A stretch of 50,450 nt of DNA, taken from assembly GCA_009911065.1 (NCBI GenBank), contig QXWR01000037.1:1-50450 (forward strand), written 5' to 3'. This document shows positions 25,817 to 34,387 of the stretch, in pieces. The notes under the pieces are model-generated. The model saw only the letters and a program-made list of their open reading frames with translations, ran no database searches and had not been told where the DNA came from. The first letter of the stretch is position 1, and the number at the start of each line of letters is the position of its first letter. Made by a program: the position numbers and the translations under genes. The stretch is from Clostridiaceae bacterium (GTDB lineage: Bacteria; Bacillota; Clostridia; Lachnospirales; Lachnospiraceae).

Positions 25817-27418
25817 TTATCTGTCCCATTTATCGCACAGAGAGTGAATCTGATCGGCAAATTTTGCCAAATCCTTGTTGGCGCCGCCTTCGTTCTTTGC
25901 AATCACTGCCATCAGGCGCTCACCGGCAGCCAGCAGGCGGGCAAAGATACCTTTGGCTTTTTTGGTGGCCGCGCTCTTGACTGCAATGGGTATCCCTTCT
26001 GTTTCTTTTACCCACTGACCCGTCAGCAGATCGTATTCCGCTCCGCTGAAAGGAGCTTTGGCTGGAATGCCTGTCCTCTCTGTAACCAGTTCGGCAAACT
26101 GATCGCACACGTCGTCGCTGCCATGAACTACAAAAATCTGATCGGGTTTTTTCTTGAAATTTTCTACCCACTCCAAAAGTCCATCTCGATCTGCATGTCC
26201 GCTGATATCGTGAAGGGTTTCAATGTGAGCGTTTACATCAATGGACTCTCCAAACAGCTTTACGGTCCGGTTTCCTTCTACCAGATTGCGTCCCAAGGTT
26301 CCTTCTGCCTGATAACCGGCAAATATAACAGTACACTCTCGCCGCCATAGATTATGTTTTAAATGGTGGCGGATTCGTCCTGCATCGCACATGCCGGAAG
26401 CAGAAATAATCACTTTAGGAGAAGGGTCAAAGTTAATGTTCTTTGATTCTTCACTGCTGATCGACAGTTTCAGCCCAGGGAAGGCTATGGGATTGATTCC
26501 CATACGCACCAGTTCTCTGGTGTCTTCGTCATAACACTCCAGCTGATTGTGTTTAAACACATGGGTAGCCTCCACAGCCAGAGGGCTGTCCACATACACT
26601 TCAAAATTCTCATGGCCGCGAATCAGCCGCTGAGTTTTTATATGACGGAAATAGTATAAAAGTTCTTGCGTTCTCCCTACAGCAAATGCTGGTATGACCA
26701 CATTTCCTCCCCGATCCAGTGTTTCCTGAACGATTCGAACCAGTTCGGAAATATGGTCGGTGCCTTTTTGATGAAGCCGGTTGCCGTAGGTGGATTCCAT
26801 CACCACATAATCTGCTGCCATGGTGTATGATGGGTCGCAGATTAAGGGTTTGTTTTTATTTCCAATGTCTCCAGAAAATACGATTTTTTTCTCTGTATCT
26901 TCTTCTTTCAGCCATACTTCAATGGAGGCAGAGCCTAATAAATGGCCAATATCCGTAAATCGAATGGTTACATTGTCCGTAAGTTTTACAATGTCGCCGT
27001 AATTGTTGGGGACAAAATGTTCTAATACCCCAAGAGCGTCATTCATCTCATACAGAGGCTTTACTTCTGCGCCTCCGGCTCTTCTTGCCTTACGGTTCTT
27101 CCACTCAGCTTCCATTTCCTGAATGTGAGCGCTGTCTTTTAACATGATGTTACACAGATCGCAGGTGGCTGTTGTGGCCATGACGCTGCCGGAAAAGCCC
27201 CTGGCGTAAATGTAGGGCAGCATTCCGGCATGATCAATGTGGGCGTGGGTCAGCAGAACATAGTCAATCTGTGACCAGGGAACCGGTGGGTCAATGTTTT
27301 CGTAAATGTTGAAACCTTGTTCCATACCACAGTCAATGAGCAAATGGGTGTTGCCAGCCTGCAGGTAATGGCAGCTTCCGGTTACTTCGTGGGCAGCGCC
27401 GCTGAATACAATACGCAT
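25817..27418 (-). CDS. MBL-fold beta-CASP metallohydrolase (RNA specificity domain)
   Basis: A 533-residue zinc hydrolase. Metal motifs: LIDCGMEQG, THAHIDHAGMLP (HxHxDH), VVMESTYGNRLH and SGHADRDGL; a beta-CASP cap with PAFAVGRTQELLYYF lies in the middle and an RMMBL-type segment (FVVHGSDDVCDQFAELV) follows. The family includes CPSF-like RNA nucleases and exonucleases; substrate here is unknown. ATG 27418 (MRIVFSGAAHEVTGSCHYL) is preceded by GAGGAGGAATCC; the upstream in-frame extension is proline-rich, low-complexity and lies within the repeat region, so it is not coding. Upstream lies the 152-bp repeat. Confidence 0.93.
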   Translation of the reverse strand: MRIVFSGAAHEVTGSCHYLQAGNTHLLIDCGMEQGFNIYENIDPPVPWSQIDYVLLTHAHIDHAGMLPYIYARGFSGSVMATTATCDLCNIMLKDSAHIQEMEAEWKNRKARRAGGAEVKPLYEMNDALGVLEHFVPNNYGDIVKLTDNVTIRFTDIGHLLGSASIEVWLKEEDTEKKIVFSGDIGNKNKPLICDPSYTMAADYVVMESTYGNRLHQKGTDHISELVRIVQETLDRGGNVVIPAFAVGRTQELLYYFRHIKTQRLIRGHENFEVYVDSPLAVEATHVFKHNQLECYDEDTRELVRMGINPIAFPGLKLSISSEESKNINFDPSPKVIISASGMCDAGRIRHHLKHNLWRRECTVIFAGYQAEGTLGRNLVEGNRTVKLFGESIDVNAHIETLHDISGHADRDGLLEWVENFKKKPDQIFVVHGSDDVCDQFAELVTERTGIPAKAPFSGAEYDLLTGQWVKETEGIPIAVKSAATKKAKGIFARLLAAGERLMAVIAKNEGGANKDLAKFADQIHSLCDKWDR

Positions 27419-27493
27419 ATGGATTCCTCCTCTTTCGTTGGGGGGATGGGGTGAAATGGTATGGGGGTGGGCGGGTGAAGCTGGGGGGGTAGG

Positions 27494-27899
27494 GCAAGCT
27501 TGACTTTGTCGCGTTGATGGGGTGGTTCTATCAAATAAGTTTGAAATCAATTTTCTTTTGTGTTGGCACAGCGGAAATTTTTTGGCTTATTTGAAGGGCA
27601 TAGAATGAGTTGGGGTGTTGCTCATGGTGGCTCCGGGCCGCAGTGCAGCTCGACTTCGTCTCGCTGATGGAGTTTTGCCCAATTAAATAAGTTTGAAATG
27701 AATTTTCTTTTGTGCTGGCACAACGAAAATTTTTTGGCTTATTTGAAGGGCATAGAATGAGTTGGGGTGTTGCTCATAGTGGCTCCGGGCCGCAGTGCAG
27801 CTCGACTTCGTCTCGCTGTCGGGCTTTCGCCCTATCAAATAAGTCAGAAAAAAATTTTCTTTTGTGCCAGCATAACGAAAATTTTTTTCAGCCTTATTT
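27494..27899. repeat. 152-bp tandem repeat of large hairpins between spoIVA and the metallohydrolase
   Basis: Three hairpins of about 60 bases start at 27533, 27685 and 27837, exactly 152 bases apart. Each is bounded by AAATAAG and CTTATTT, with an inner stem AATTTTC / GAAAATT and TTGTGC / GCACAA. The spacers are GC-rich and nearly identical (for example GGGCCGCAGTGCAGCTCGAC), and a diverged copy of the spacer lies at 27494-27520. No convincing coding frame crosses them. They lie immediately after the spoIVA stop, so they may act as serial terminators or processing sites. The rest of the gap (27419-27493) is G-rich and featureless. Confidence 0.88.
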
Positions 27900-27906
27900 G
27901 GCACTG

Positions 27907-29382
27907 CTAAATGATGATGCATATCATCCCCCCATTGCTGTCGTTGATGATTTTTTGGAGGGCGTCTTGGAGTTTCATTTGGCAGTCTTCGGTCATTTGG
28001 CTGACTTTGGCTTGGATGCCGTCTTCTACGATCTGTTCGATGGATTTCCCAAATATGTTGGTGTCCCATATGCCGTCTTCTTTTTTTCTGGCGTTTTCTT
28101 TCATGTAGGCGATTAGGTCTTCTGCTTGCTGTTCGCTTCCTACTATGGGGGCGATCTCGGTCTGAATGTGGGCTTTGATCAGATTGATGGACGGGGCTTC
28201 CGCACGCATTTTGACGCCGTATTTATTGCCATGGCGAATGACGGTTGGTTCGTCTAAGATAATCTCTGACCGTTCTGGCGTTACCACTCCGTAACCGCGC
28301 ATCCGCACCTGATTCATGGCGTTTAATACTTTGTCATACTCAAGCTGCATGGAAGCTAAATCCCGTAGTTTTTGCATCAGCTGATATTCGTCTGTAATGG
28401 GAATCCCGGCGAAATCGCTTAATGTCTGGTAATAATATCCATCTTCCAGAGCCACCTGCACGGATACGCTGCCATTGGATAAATCCATCTGGTCCACTTT
28501 CATGGAACGGATTACATCTGAGTCTCCATTGCCAAAATCTGCCGGCACATCTTTCATATGGCGCACTTTTGTCATCAGCTCTCTGGCTGTTTTTACTGCC
28601 TGCTCCTTCAGCCAGTGGGTGGAAGGAAGAATCTCCAGCCATTTGGGAATAAAGAAATCCACTTCTGTCACAGGAAATTCTTTCAACACTTTTTCCAAAA
28701 TCCGATGAACGTCTTCCCGCTTTAACTGTTCGCAGTTTACTGGCATAACTGTCACAAAATACTGCTTTTCCAGTTCTCTTGCCAGACGGGAGGTTTCTTC
28801 GGAATATGGACGGTCTGAATTGAGCAATACTAAAAATGGCTTGCCAATATCTTTTAATTCCTGAATGGCAGTGTTTTCTGCCCCTATGTATGCTTCCCGC
28901 TTTAAGTCTCCAAAGGAACCGTCTGTGGTTATGACAATTCCAATGGTAGAATGGTCCTTGATTACCTTGCGGGTACCGATTTCCGCTGCCTGAGTAAAGG
29001 GAATTTCCTCCTCAAACCAGGGGGTTTTTACCAGACGCTCCCGGTCGTTTTCCACATGTCCGGCAGCTCCGTCCACCATAAAGCCCACGCAGTCAATCAG
29101 CCTTACTTTGGCCTGGATTCCCTCAGCTGGCTGAATCAAGGCGGCCTCTTTTGGAATGAATTTTGGCTCTGTGGTCATGATTGTTTTTCCCGCAGCGCTT
29201 TGAGGCAGTTCGTCGCGGGTCTGGTTTTTCCGGTGTTCATCTTCCATCTCCGGCAGCACCAGCTGTTCCATAAACCGCTTGATAAAAGTAGATTTGCCCG
29301 TTCGAACCGGACCTACCACTCCCAGGTAAATCTCGCCTCCGGTCCGGGCTTTTATATCTTTGTAAACATTATAACTTTCCAT
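27907..29382 (-). CDS. spoIVA: Stage IV sporulation protein A
   Basis: ATP-hydrolysing morphogenetic protein that polymerises on the forespore surface to build the spore-coat base. At 491 residues it is the standard length. Walker A GPVRTGKSTFIKRF lies near residues 24-37, after MESYNVYKDIKARTGGEIYL; later VRLIDCVGFMVDGA, DSDVIRSMKVDQMDL and the C-terminal IWDTNIFGKSIEQIV agree with the family. ATG 29382 is chosen because homologues begin MESYN and AAGGGGG lies upstream. The last residues (GMICIII) are hydrophobic, as in other SpoIVA. Expression in the mother cell under sigma-E is expected. Confidence 0.97.
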   Translation of the reverse strand: MESYNVYKDIKARTGGEIYLGVVGPVRTGKSTFIKRFMEQLVLPEMEDEHRKNQTRDELPQSAAGKTIMTTEPKFIPKEAALIQPAEGIQAKVRLIDCVGFMVDGAAGHVENDRERLVKTPWFEEEIPFTQAAEIGTRKVIKDHSTIGIVITTDGSFGDLKREAYIGAENTAIQELKDIGKPFLVLLNSDRPYSEETSRLARELEKQYFVTVMPVNCEQLKREDVHRILEKVLKEFPVTEVDFFIPKWLEILPSTHWLKEQAVKTARELMTKVRHMKDVPADFGNGDSDVIRSMKVDQMDLSNGSVSVQVALEDGYYYQTLSDFAGIPITDEYQLMQKLRDLASMQLEYDKVLNAMNQVRMRGYGVVTPERSEIILDEPTVIRHGNKYGVKMRAEAPSINLIKAHIQTEIAPIVGSEQQAEDLIAYMKENARKKEDGIWDTNIFGKSIEQIVEDGIQAKVSQMTEDCQMKLQDALQKIINDSNGGMICIII

Positions 29383-29407
29383 GAAGGATACCCCCTTGGT
29401 GTGCTTG

Positions 29408-29488
29408 AAACATTGTCTGTAAAAACAGGCAGATGTCTCTGACAATGTTTTCCTGCTATAAGCATATGCCAAAGGGTATCCTTTTATC
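29408..29488 (-). promoter_or_regulatory. Possible sigma-E promoter and dyad upstream of spoIVA
   Basis: On the minus strand GATAAA (29488-29483), 14 bases and CATATGCT (29468-29461) loosely match a sigma-E promoter. Between it and the gene lies a perfect 10-bp dyad, AAACATTGTC (29408-29417) / GACAATGTTT (29441-29450), in the leader. This is inference from pattern only. Confidence 0.3.
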
Positions 29489-29497
29489 ACAGATTCT

Positions 29498-29932
29498 CTA
29501 AAACTTCCCGCTGCCGCCTTCGTTTCGAAGAATGGCAAGGGTTTTCTTGGTCCGTTCCGCCGGTGAATAGGTCTGGAAGGACATTTTCCGCACACGCATA
29601 ATATCTTGATTGTCTTCCAGCTCCGCAATTTTAATCTTGGATGCCAGCTCACTGGAATGAATGTCTTCAATATAATCAAAATATTTCATGTCCGGTTTTT
29701 TTGTCAGAATGTCAATTGCCTCCAAAACGGTTCGGGAGAATCCTTCTTCCTTTAATTCATGCAGGGTAATCTCAGTATCCTCCACCACGTCATGAAGCAC
29801 CGCTATGATCTTCTCTTCCTCCGTGTCCATCTTGCTCATGACACGCATGGCATGGTCGATATAGGGGTTTCCTTTGGCGTCGATGACACCCTGAAAAGCA
29901 TTCGTAGCGATTCCAATTGCCTTTGACAACAT
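29498..29932 (-). CDS. HD-domain phosphohydrolase (small RelA/SpoT-hydrolase-like)
   Basis: A 144-residue HD-fold hydrolase. Motifs: KGNPYIDHAMRVMSKM (first His), IIAVLHDVVEDTEITLHEL (the HD pair and the ED pair) and ELEDNQDIMRVRK (late Asp). This matches the hydrolase half of RelA/SpoT and small MESH1-like (p)ppGpp hydrolases; activity on (p)ppGpp is inference. It starts 6 bases after the phosphofructokinase stop, so the two share a transcript. Confidence 0.85.
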   Translation of the reverse strand: MLSKAIGIATNAFQGVIDAKGNPYIDHAMRVMSKMDTEEEKIIAVLHDVVEDTEITLHELKEEGFSRTVLEAIDILTKKPDMKYFDYIEDIHSSELASKIKIAELEDNQDIMRVRKMSFQTYSPAERTKKTLAILRNEGGSGKF

Positions 29933-29938
29933 AATGAA

Positions 29939-31192
29939 TTATTCCCCTTTCTTCCCTCGGCCGGAAGACATATAGAGATGACGCGGGATACCGCCCACCA
30001 TCACACAGGGAGAGTCGCCCTGAATGAGAGGCCGCACATAATCAATAAATTCTTCCGTAACATAAGTGCCATCTTTGGTAATCCATTCCCGAGGCACCAG
30101 TTTCTCTCCGTTTGCAATCTTGTGTACATCGTAAATGCCTGTAGCGCTCTGGTAAGGATCGTCGGACACACGGTCAATAACAACCATCTTGCCGGTATCT
30201 CCTTCATCTGCTGCTTTCACCGCAGCGCCGCCTACCATAAATGCCTCATTTACATCCACTCTGGATGCCAGATGAGCGGCGCTTCTCTGTAAGGTACTAA
30301 ATTCTACGGAACGAGCCTTGCAGCCAAGCCGCTGGTTAATCACATTGGCCAGATAGCTGGCAGAACCTGTCAGCTGCTTGTGGCCGAAAGCATCCACGTA
30401 GTCTGTGGCAGCAGTCATCTCGCTGAGATACTTGCCGTCTTCTGTGCGGATTCCCTCTGAGATAGCTACCACAACCACATCTTTTTTCTCCAGAAGTTTC
30501 TCGGTTTTTGACACAAATTTATCTATGTCAAAAGCCACTTCAGGCAGATAAATCAAATCCGGTCCGTCACAGTCCTCGCCTCTGGACAAAGCTGATGCGC
30601 CAGTCAGCCATCCTGCATTCCGTCCCATGATCTCAATGATTGTCACCAGCTTTTTCTTATAGGAAAAGCCCAGGCCGTCACGGATGACTTCCTTGGTGGA
30701 AGTGGCAATATATTTGGCTGCACTGCCATATCCAGGCGTGTGGTCTGTAAGCGCCAAATCGTTGTCAATGGTCTTTGGCACGCCGACAAACTTCTGCTTC
30801 TTGCCAGTTAAAATTGCATAGTCTGAAAGCTTTTTGATTGTATCCATGGAATCGTTTCCGCCAATGTAAATAAAGCATTCAATATTCAATTTTTCCAGAA
30901 TCTCAAAAATTTTCAGATAAATATCCTGGTTTTCATGGATATCCGGCAATTTATAACGGCAGGTGCCAAGGAATGCTGATGGAGTGCGCTTTAAAATCTC
31001 CACATCCAAATCATTTTTAATATGCTTGGACAGATCTACATACTGTTCATCCAAAAGCCCTAAAATACCAAATTTCATTCCGTAAACCTTCTTGGCCCCT
31101 CGGTCGATGGCGGTGCGGTACACTCCCGCCAAACTGGAATTAATTACCGCCGTGGGACCTCCAGACTGTCCGACAATCACATTTCCTTTCAT
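29939..31192 (-). CDS. 6-phosphofructokinase, pyrophosphate-type
   Basis: Phosphorylates fructose-6-phosphate in glycolysis. The 417-residue protein has GQSGGPTAVINSSLAGV at the N-terminus, GGNDSMD at residues 111-117 and PKTIDND at 139-145, then IIEIMGRNAGWLTG. ATP-dependent enzymes have Gly where this one has Lys140 in PKTIDND; Lys, together with Asp at GGND, marks PPi-dependent enzymes, so PPi is the likely phosphoryl donor. The start at 31192 has AGGAGGG. A perfect palindrome lies about 85 bases upstream. Confidence 0.93.
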   Translation of the reverse strand: MKGNVIVGQSGGPTAVINSSLAGVYRTAIDRGAKKVYGMKFGILGLLDEQYVDLSKHIKNDLDVEILKRTPSAFLGTCRYKLPDIHENQDIYLKIFEILEKLNIECFIYIGGNDSMDTIKKLSDYAILTGKKQKFVGVPKTIDNDLALTDHTPGYGSAAKYIATSTKEVIRDGLGFSYKKKLVTIIEIMGRNAGWLTGASALSRGEDCDGPDLIYLPEVAFDIDKFVSKTEKLLEKKDVVVVAISEGIRTEDGKYLSEMTAATDYVDAFGHKQLTGSASYLANVINQRLGCKARSVEFSTLQRSAAHLASRVDVNEAFMVGGAAVKAADEGDTGKMVVIDRVSDDPYQSATGIYDVHKIANGEKLVPREWITKDGTYVTEEFIDYVRPLIQGDSPCVMVGGIPRHLYMSSGRGKKGE

Positions 31193-31273
31193 AGCAAAAC
31201 CCTCCTCTGAATTTTAATTTTAATGTTAATATTTATCTTTTTTTGCTATATTCCTATCTTACCACAGCAATAT

Positions 31274-31296
31274 GGGAAAAGTCTAGGACTTTTCCC
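31274..31296. promoter_or_regulatory. Perfect 10-bp dyad upstream of the phosphofructokinase gene
   Basis: GGGAAAAGTC-TAG-GACTTTTCCC is perfectly symmetrical. On the minus strand it overlaps a weak -35 (TAGACT) that is 18 bases from TAAGAT, so it could be an operator controlling the PFK operon. There is no T-run, which argues against a terminator. Confidence 0.45.
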
Positions 31297-31356
31297 TAAG
31301 TTTTATGGTTGGTTTGCGGTTATTTTTTGTTGGGTTGTTACAAGTGAAAGTTATTT

Positions 31357-32823
31357 TCATCTTTCCACAAAATGTTTCCGAACATGAACCACCGTATACT
31401 TCCCTTCATGGCCCTTTAAATAAATGGTCAAAAGTCGCTCTGCCAAAAAGCCTATGTATCGGTTCTGATAAGGGTCTTCTTTCTTCTCACAATGGCGTTC
31501 ACAGTACGCTAAGATGGGAAACAACCAGCTGCAGTAATCATCTACAATCTCCTTCCTTGCAAAAAACATATTGTAGCCATAATAGTAGATTCCCTTTTCC
31601 ACCTCTTCTGCCGCTTTCTGATACTTTGGTTGGAGAATCCCAATTGCTTCCATCATAATCTCCCAGTCCTGTTTTACATGGTCCTGACGGTATACTTCTT
31701 TTACCGATGGAAAGTTCAAGATCGGAACAGTCACTGCCACATCCACCTCGGACTTGCACAGCTGGTCTAACAAATCCTCATTTAACTCAAAATGCCGTCT
31801 GTAATGGCAAAGTCCTGCATATTGGGAGGAAGTATTTTTCCAAATCCAGTAGAGGGCTGTCAGCTCACAGTATTCTCTGTTTTTTTCCGAGATATGGTCC
31901 CCTGTGTTGTCTCTCACTTCACAGATTCGCTCCCCAGTCAAAGTTGCCCCCACCTGAATGGGAATCTCCCAGGAATACCGATGAAGATCTTCCTTTAACT
32001 CCCGGTCTACATGACATTTGGCTGTGTAAATGCACACCCCTTGATTTCGGTTATCTCCTGTTAGATTGCTATTTCCATCTGTCGGCTGCCCAGTTTCTTC
32101 CTCAAGTTTTTCATTTCTACCATTGGAGTCCTGTTTCTTCCGCTGTCCTTTTGTTCCTTCCCCTAGTTCCTTTTCTTTGCCTATGGGTTCTGGTTCCTTC
32201 GTCTGCTTTTCCGTTTTTTCCTCAAGCTTCTTTTCTCTGCCTATGGATTCTGATTCCTTCGTCTGCTTTCCAATCTCTTTCTCAAGTTCCTTATCTTTGT
32301 CCCTAGGTTCCGCTTTCTTTGTCTCTCCTTCCGTCCCTCCCCCTAGCTCTTTATCCCCATCCCTCATTTCCGGTTCTTTTATCTGCCTTTCAAGAACCTC
32401 TTCCAATTTCCAGTACTCCTTCCGGTTCTCCTGACAATACTCCATAAAATAATTTCCCCGAATATCGCTCCACAAATCACTTTCAAAGGTAAGGGGAAGC
32501 AGATTGTAAAATCCAGACTGATGCAGGCTTTCCATAATGAACTCCAAGTTTCGTTCCATGGATGCGATTACAATCCACTGATGGGGCGAAAGCTGGTTTC
32601 TTGCCTCCGCTATTGATATTACCGGCTTCCCAAGAAATTCCGAAGGATTCTCCTCCACTCTTCCAACTACAAAACACTTTATATCCCGTTCATATGGTTT
32701 TCCCATCAGACAGGCAGCCACTCCAAGAGCCATAAATCTTGCACCAAATATCACGATTTCTTTCTCTTTCATGATAGTTTTCATTTTATCTTCTGCATAG
32801 TATTTCCCGACCATCGTTCCCAC
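31357..32823 (-). CDS. DUF4422 glycan-synthesis protein with Rossmann-like domain and 20-residue repeats
   Basis: A 488-residue protein in three parts. Residues about 20-125 form a nucleotide-binding-like domain (IVIFGARFMALGVAACL). Residues 149-248 are five consecutive 20-residue, highly charged repeats (for example KESESIGREKKLEEKTEKQT), probably coiled or disordered. Residues about 265-488 are a DUF4422 domain, with TALYWIWKNTSSQYAGLCHY and HYRRHFELNEDLLD, found in capsule and LPS loci and thought to be a glycosyltransferase. GTG 32823 has AAGGA six bases upstream. It is at the downstream end of the glycan cluster, after a GT2 gene. Confidence 0.85.
   Translation of the reverse strand: MGTMVGKYYAEDKMKTIMKEKEIVIFGARFMALGVAACLMGKPYERDIKCFVVGRVEENPSEFLGKPVISIAEARNQLSPHQWIVIASMERNLEFIMESLHQSGFYNLLPLTFESDLWSDIRGNYFMEYCQENRKEYWKLEEVLERQIKEPEMRDGDKELGGGTEGETKKAEPRDKDKELEKEIGKQTKESESIGREKKLEEKTEKQTKEPEPIGKEKELGEGTKGQRKKQDSNGRNEKLEEETGQPTDGNSNLTGDNRNQGVCIYTAKCHVDRELKEDLHRYSWEIPIQVGATLTGERICEVRDNTGDHISEKNREYCELTALYWIWKNTSSQYAGLCHYRRHFELNEDLLDQLCKSEVDVAVTVPILNFPSVKEVYRQDHVKQDWEIMMEAIGILQPKYQKAAEEVEKGIYYYGYNMFFARKEIVDDYCSWLFPILAYCERHCEKKEDPYQNRYIGFLAERLLTIYLKGHEGKYTVVHVRKHFVER
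32080..32379 (-). repeat. Five in-frame 60-bp repeats in the DUF4422 gene
   Basis: Codons 149-248 split into five units of exactly 20 codons, each starting K(E/K) and carrying KxKEL or EKL near the middle. The unit length is a multiple of three, so copy-number change would alter linker length without breaking the frame. Confidence 0.85.
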
Positions 32824-32899
32824 TCTCTTTCCTTCCCGGTTAAGTTTGCTTCAACAGGTTTCTTATAAGTGACTCTTTCCTCATTGAAACAAATTGCCT

Positions 32900-34147
32900 T
32901 TACACACCATCTGCCAGTCTATGTAAAAACTCTTCTCTTACCACTACATAATCCTTGTATCCCATTTGATTCAAATGATCTTCCATTTCCTTTTGATATT
33001 CCTCTCCCACTGTCACAAATATCCTGGATTCCTTTTCTGGACAAAACTCTTTTAAGGAAATCACAGGGATTCCCTTTACCTGCAAATCCTTCTCCTCTAA
33101 CTGGGATACCAGGAAATTTCCAATCTTATTTTTGAGTCCGTTCCTTTCTATAAAATCCACAAAGGCGCTACCCAGCCTTCCAGCTCCATAAAGCGCTGCC
33201 TTTGGCTGTTTTTCCATTTCTTCCAGCAAATATGTTTCATACTCCTGTTGGGGAAATAGCAGCAGCCGCAAAGGACGAATCACATAGTTCTCATGTTTTA
33301 ACTCCTGTTGTATGATTTCATTTGCCTTCATCAGCAGTTCCAGCCACTCACTGTCATCATAAGACCGGTTCTTACATAGGATTTCCGCATATTCATATTC
33401 CAGGCGTCTGGCAGTGTTTTTCAATAAGATATTCAGATCATTCCTTTTGGCAAACTCCAGATTATCCAGCAGACCCCGCAGTAAATCTACGGTTTTTTTC
33501 TTGTTAAAACGCTTTTTCACCTGGGGCAGATGATAGGAATAAAGACAGGTGTCCACCACCGAAATGTTCTTTGCCGCATACAATGCTTTCACCAAAAAGG
33601 GCGGGTCCTGAAAACGATAATACAGCGGAAACCAGATCTCATGCTCCACCAACAATTCCCGCAAAAACAAGTAGCACATGTAATCATAATCCATCTGGTA
33701 ATCCAAATAGGAAATGGTTGTTTTTCCGATCTCATTCCAGGAAAAGGGACCTCTTTTCACCAGACTTCCATTGACCCTCCACCACAAACTTACACTGACC
33801 CCGGTCTTCTCTCTTTCACATGCTTCATACATTTTCTTTAAAGCATCTTTGTCCAGATAATAGTCGTCTGCATCCAAAAATGTCACATACTTTCCTCTCG
33901 CCTTTTTTAAAGCAAGATTCCGAGCGGCTCCTGGTCCCTGATTTTTCTGCTGTATGAAAACAATTCTGGAATCTGTGGACGCAAGTCTTTTTATGATTTT
34001 TGCAGAACCATCCGTTGACCCGTCATCCACGCAGATTATTTCCAGTTCCTTTAGCTCCTGCGCAAGGGCGCTATGGATGCACTGCTCTATATCCGCTTCC
34101 CCATTATATACCGGGGTAATTACGGATATTTTTATTTGATCTTTCAT
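32900..34147 (-). CDS. Family 2 glycosyltransferase with C-terminal Rossmann-like domain
   Basis: A 415-residue protein. Residues 1 to about 230 are a GT-A family 2 glycosyltransferase: ISVITPVYNGEADIEQCI, VDDGSTDGSAKII, KNQGPGAARNLALKKARG and FLDADDYY (the DxD metal site). Residues about 310-405 form a nucleotide-binding-like domain (AALYGAGRLGSAFVDFIE) that resembles those in three other proteins of this cluster. It would transfer a sugar from a nucleotide-activated donor to a growing glycan at the inner membrane face; donor and acceptor are unknown. Upstream, 34148-34387 is non-coding. Confidence 0.93.
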   Translation of the reverse strand: MKDQIKISVITPVYNGEADIEQCIHSALAQELKELEIICVDDGSTDGSAKIIKRLASTDSRIVFIQQKNQGPGAARNLALKKARGKYVTFLDADDYYLDKDALKKMYEACEREKTGVSVSLWWRVNGSLVKRGPFSWNEIGKTTISYLDYQMDYDYMCYLFLRELLVEHEIWFPLYYRFQDPPFLVKALYAAKNISVVDTCLYSYHLPQVKKRFNKKKTVDLLRGLLDNLEFAKRNDLNILLKNTARRLEYEYAEILCKNRSYDDSEWLELLMKANEIIQQELKHENYVIRPLRLLLFPQQEYETYLLEEMEKQPKAALYGAGRLGSAFVDFIERNGLKNKIGNFLVSQLEEKDLQVKGIPVISLKEFCPEKESRIFVTVGEEYQKEMEDHLNQMGYKDYVVVREEFLHRLADGV

Positions 34148-34387
34148 CCTTTTCTACTTTCCTTCCAGTTGATTTTATCCCCTTTTAAGCCTAATCGTTC
34201 CATTTTCCATACATACTTTAAAATTCCATCGAACCAAAAATGAAACTTCTGGATGGTCTCAAACACCGATGCAGCCGGCAGGTACTTGTCCGTCATCGAA
34301 CTTGTTTGATCATTCATTCCCTTCTAAAACACATAACAACATTCACGAAAAAAATATTGACTTTCCCTGTTAAATGTCTTTCATCTT

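Noticed and set aside
25817..27550. Longer start for the metallohydrolase at 27550
   Set aside because: The extra 44 residues are proline-rich and overlap the repeat region, while ATG 27418 has a strong ribosome site and the family N-terminus.
28400..29679. SpoIVA extension up to 29679
   Set aside because: SpoIVA proteins begin MESYN; the extension has no similarity to the family and crosses the upstream regulatory region.
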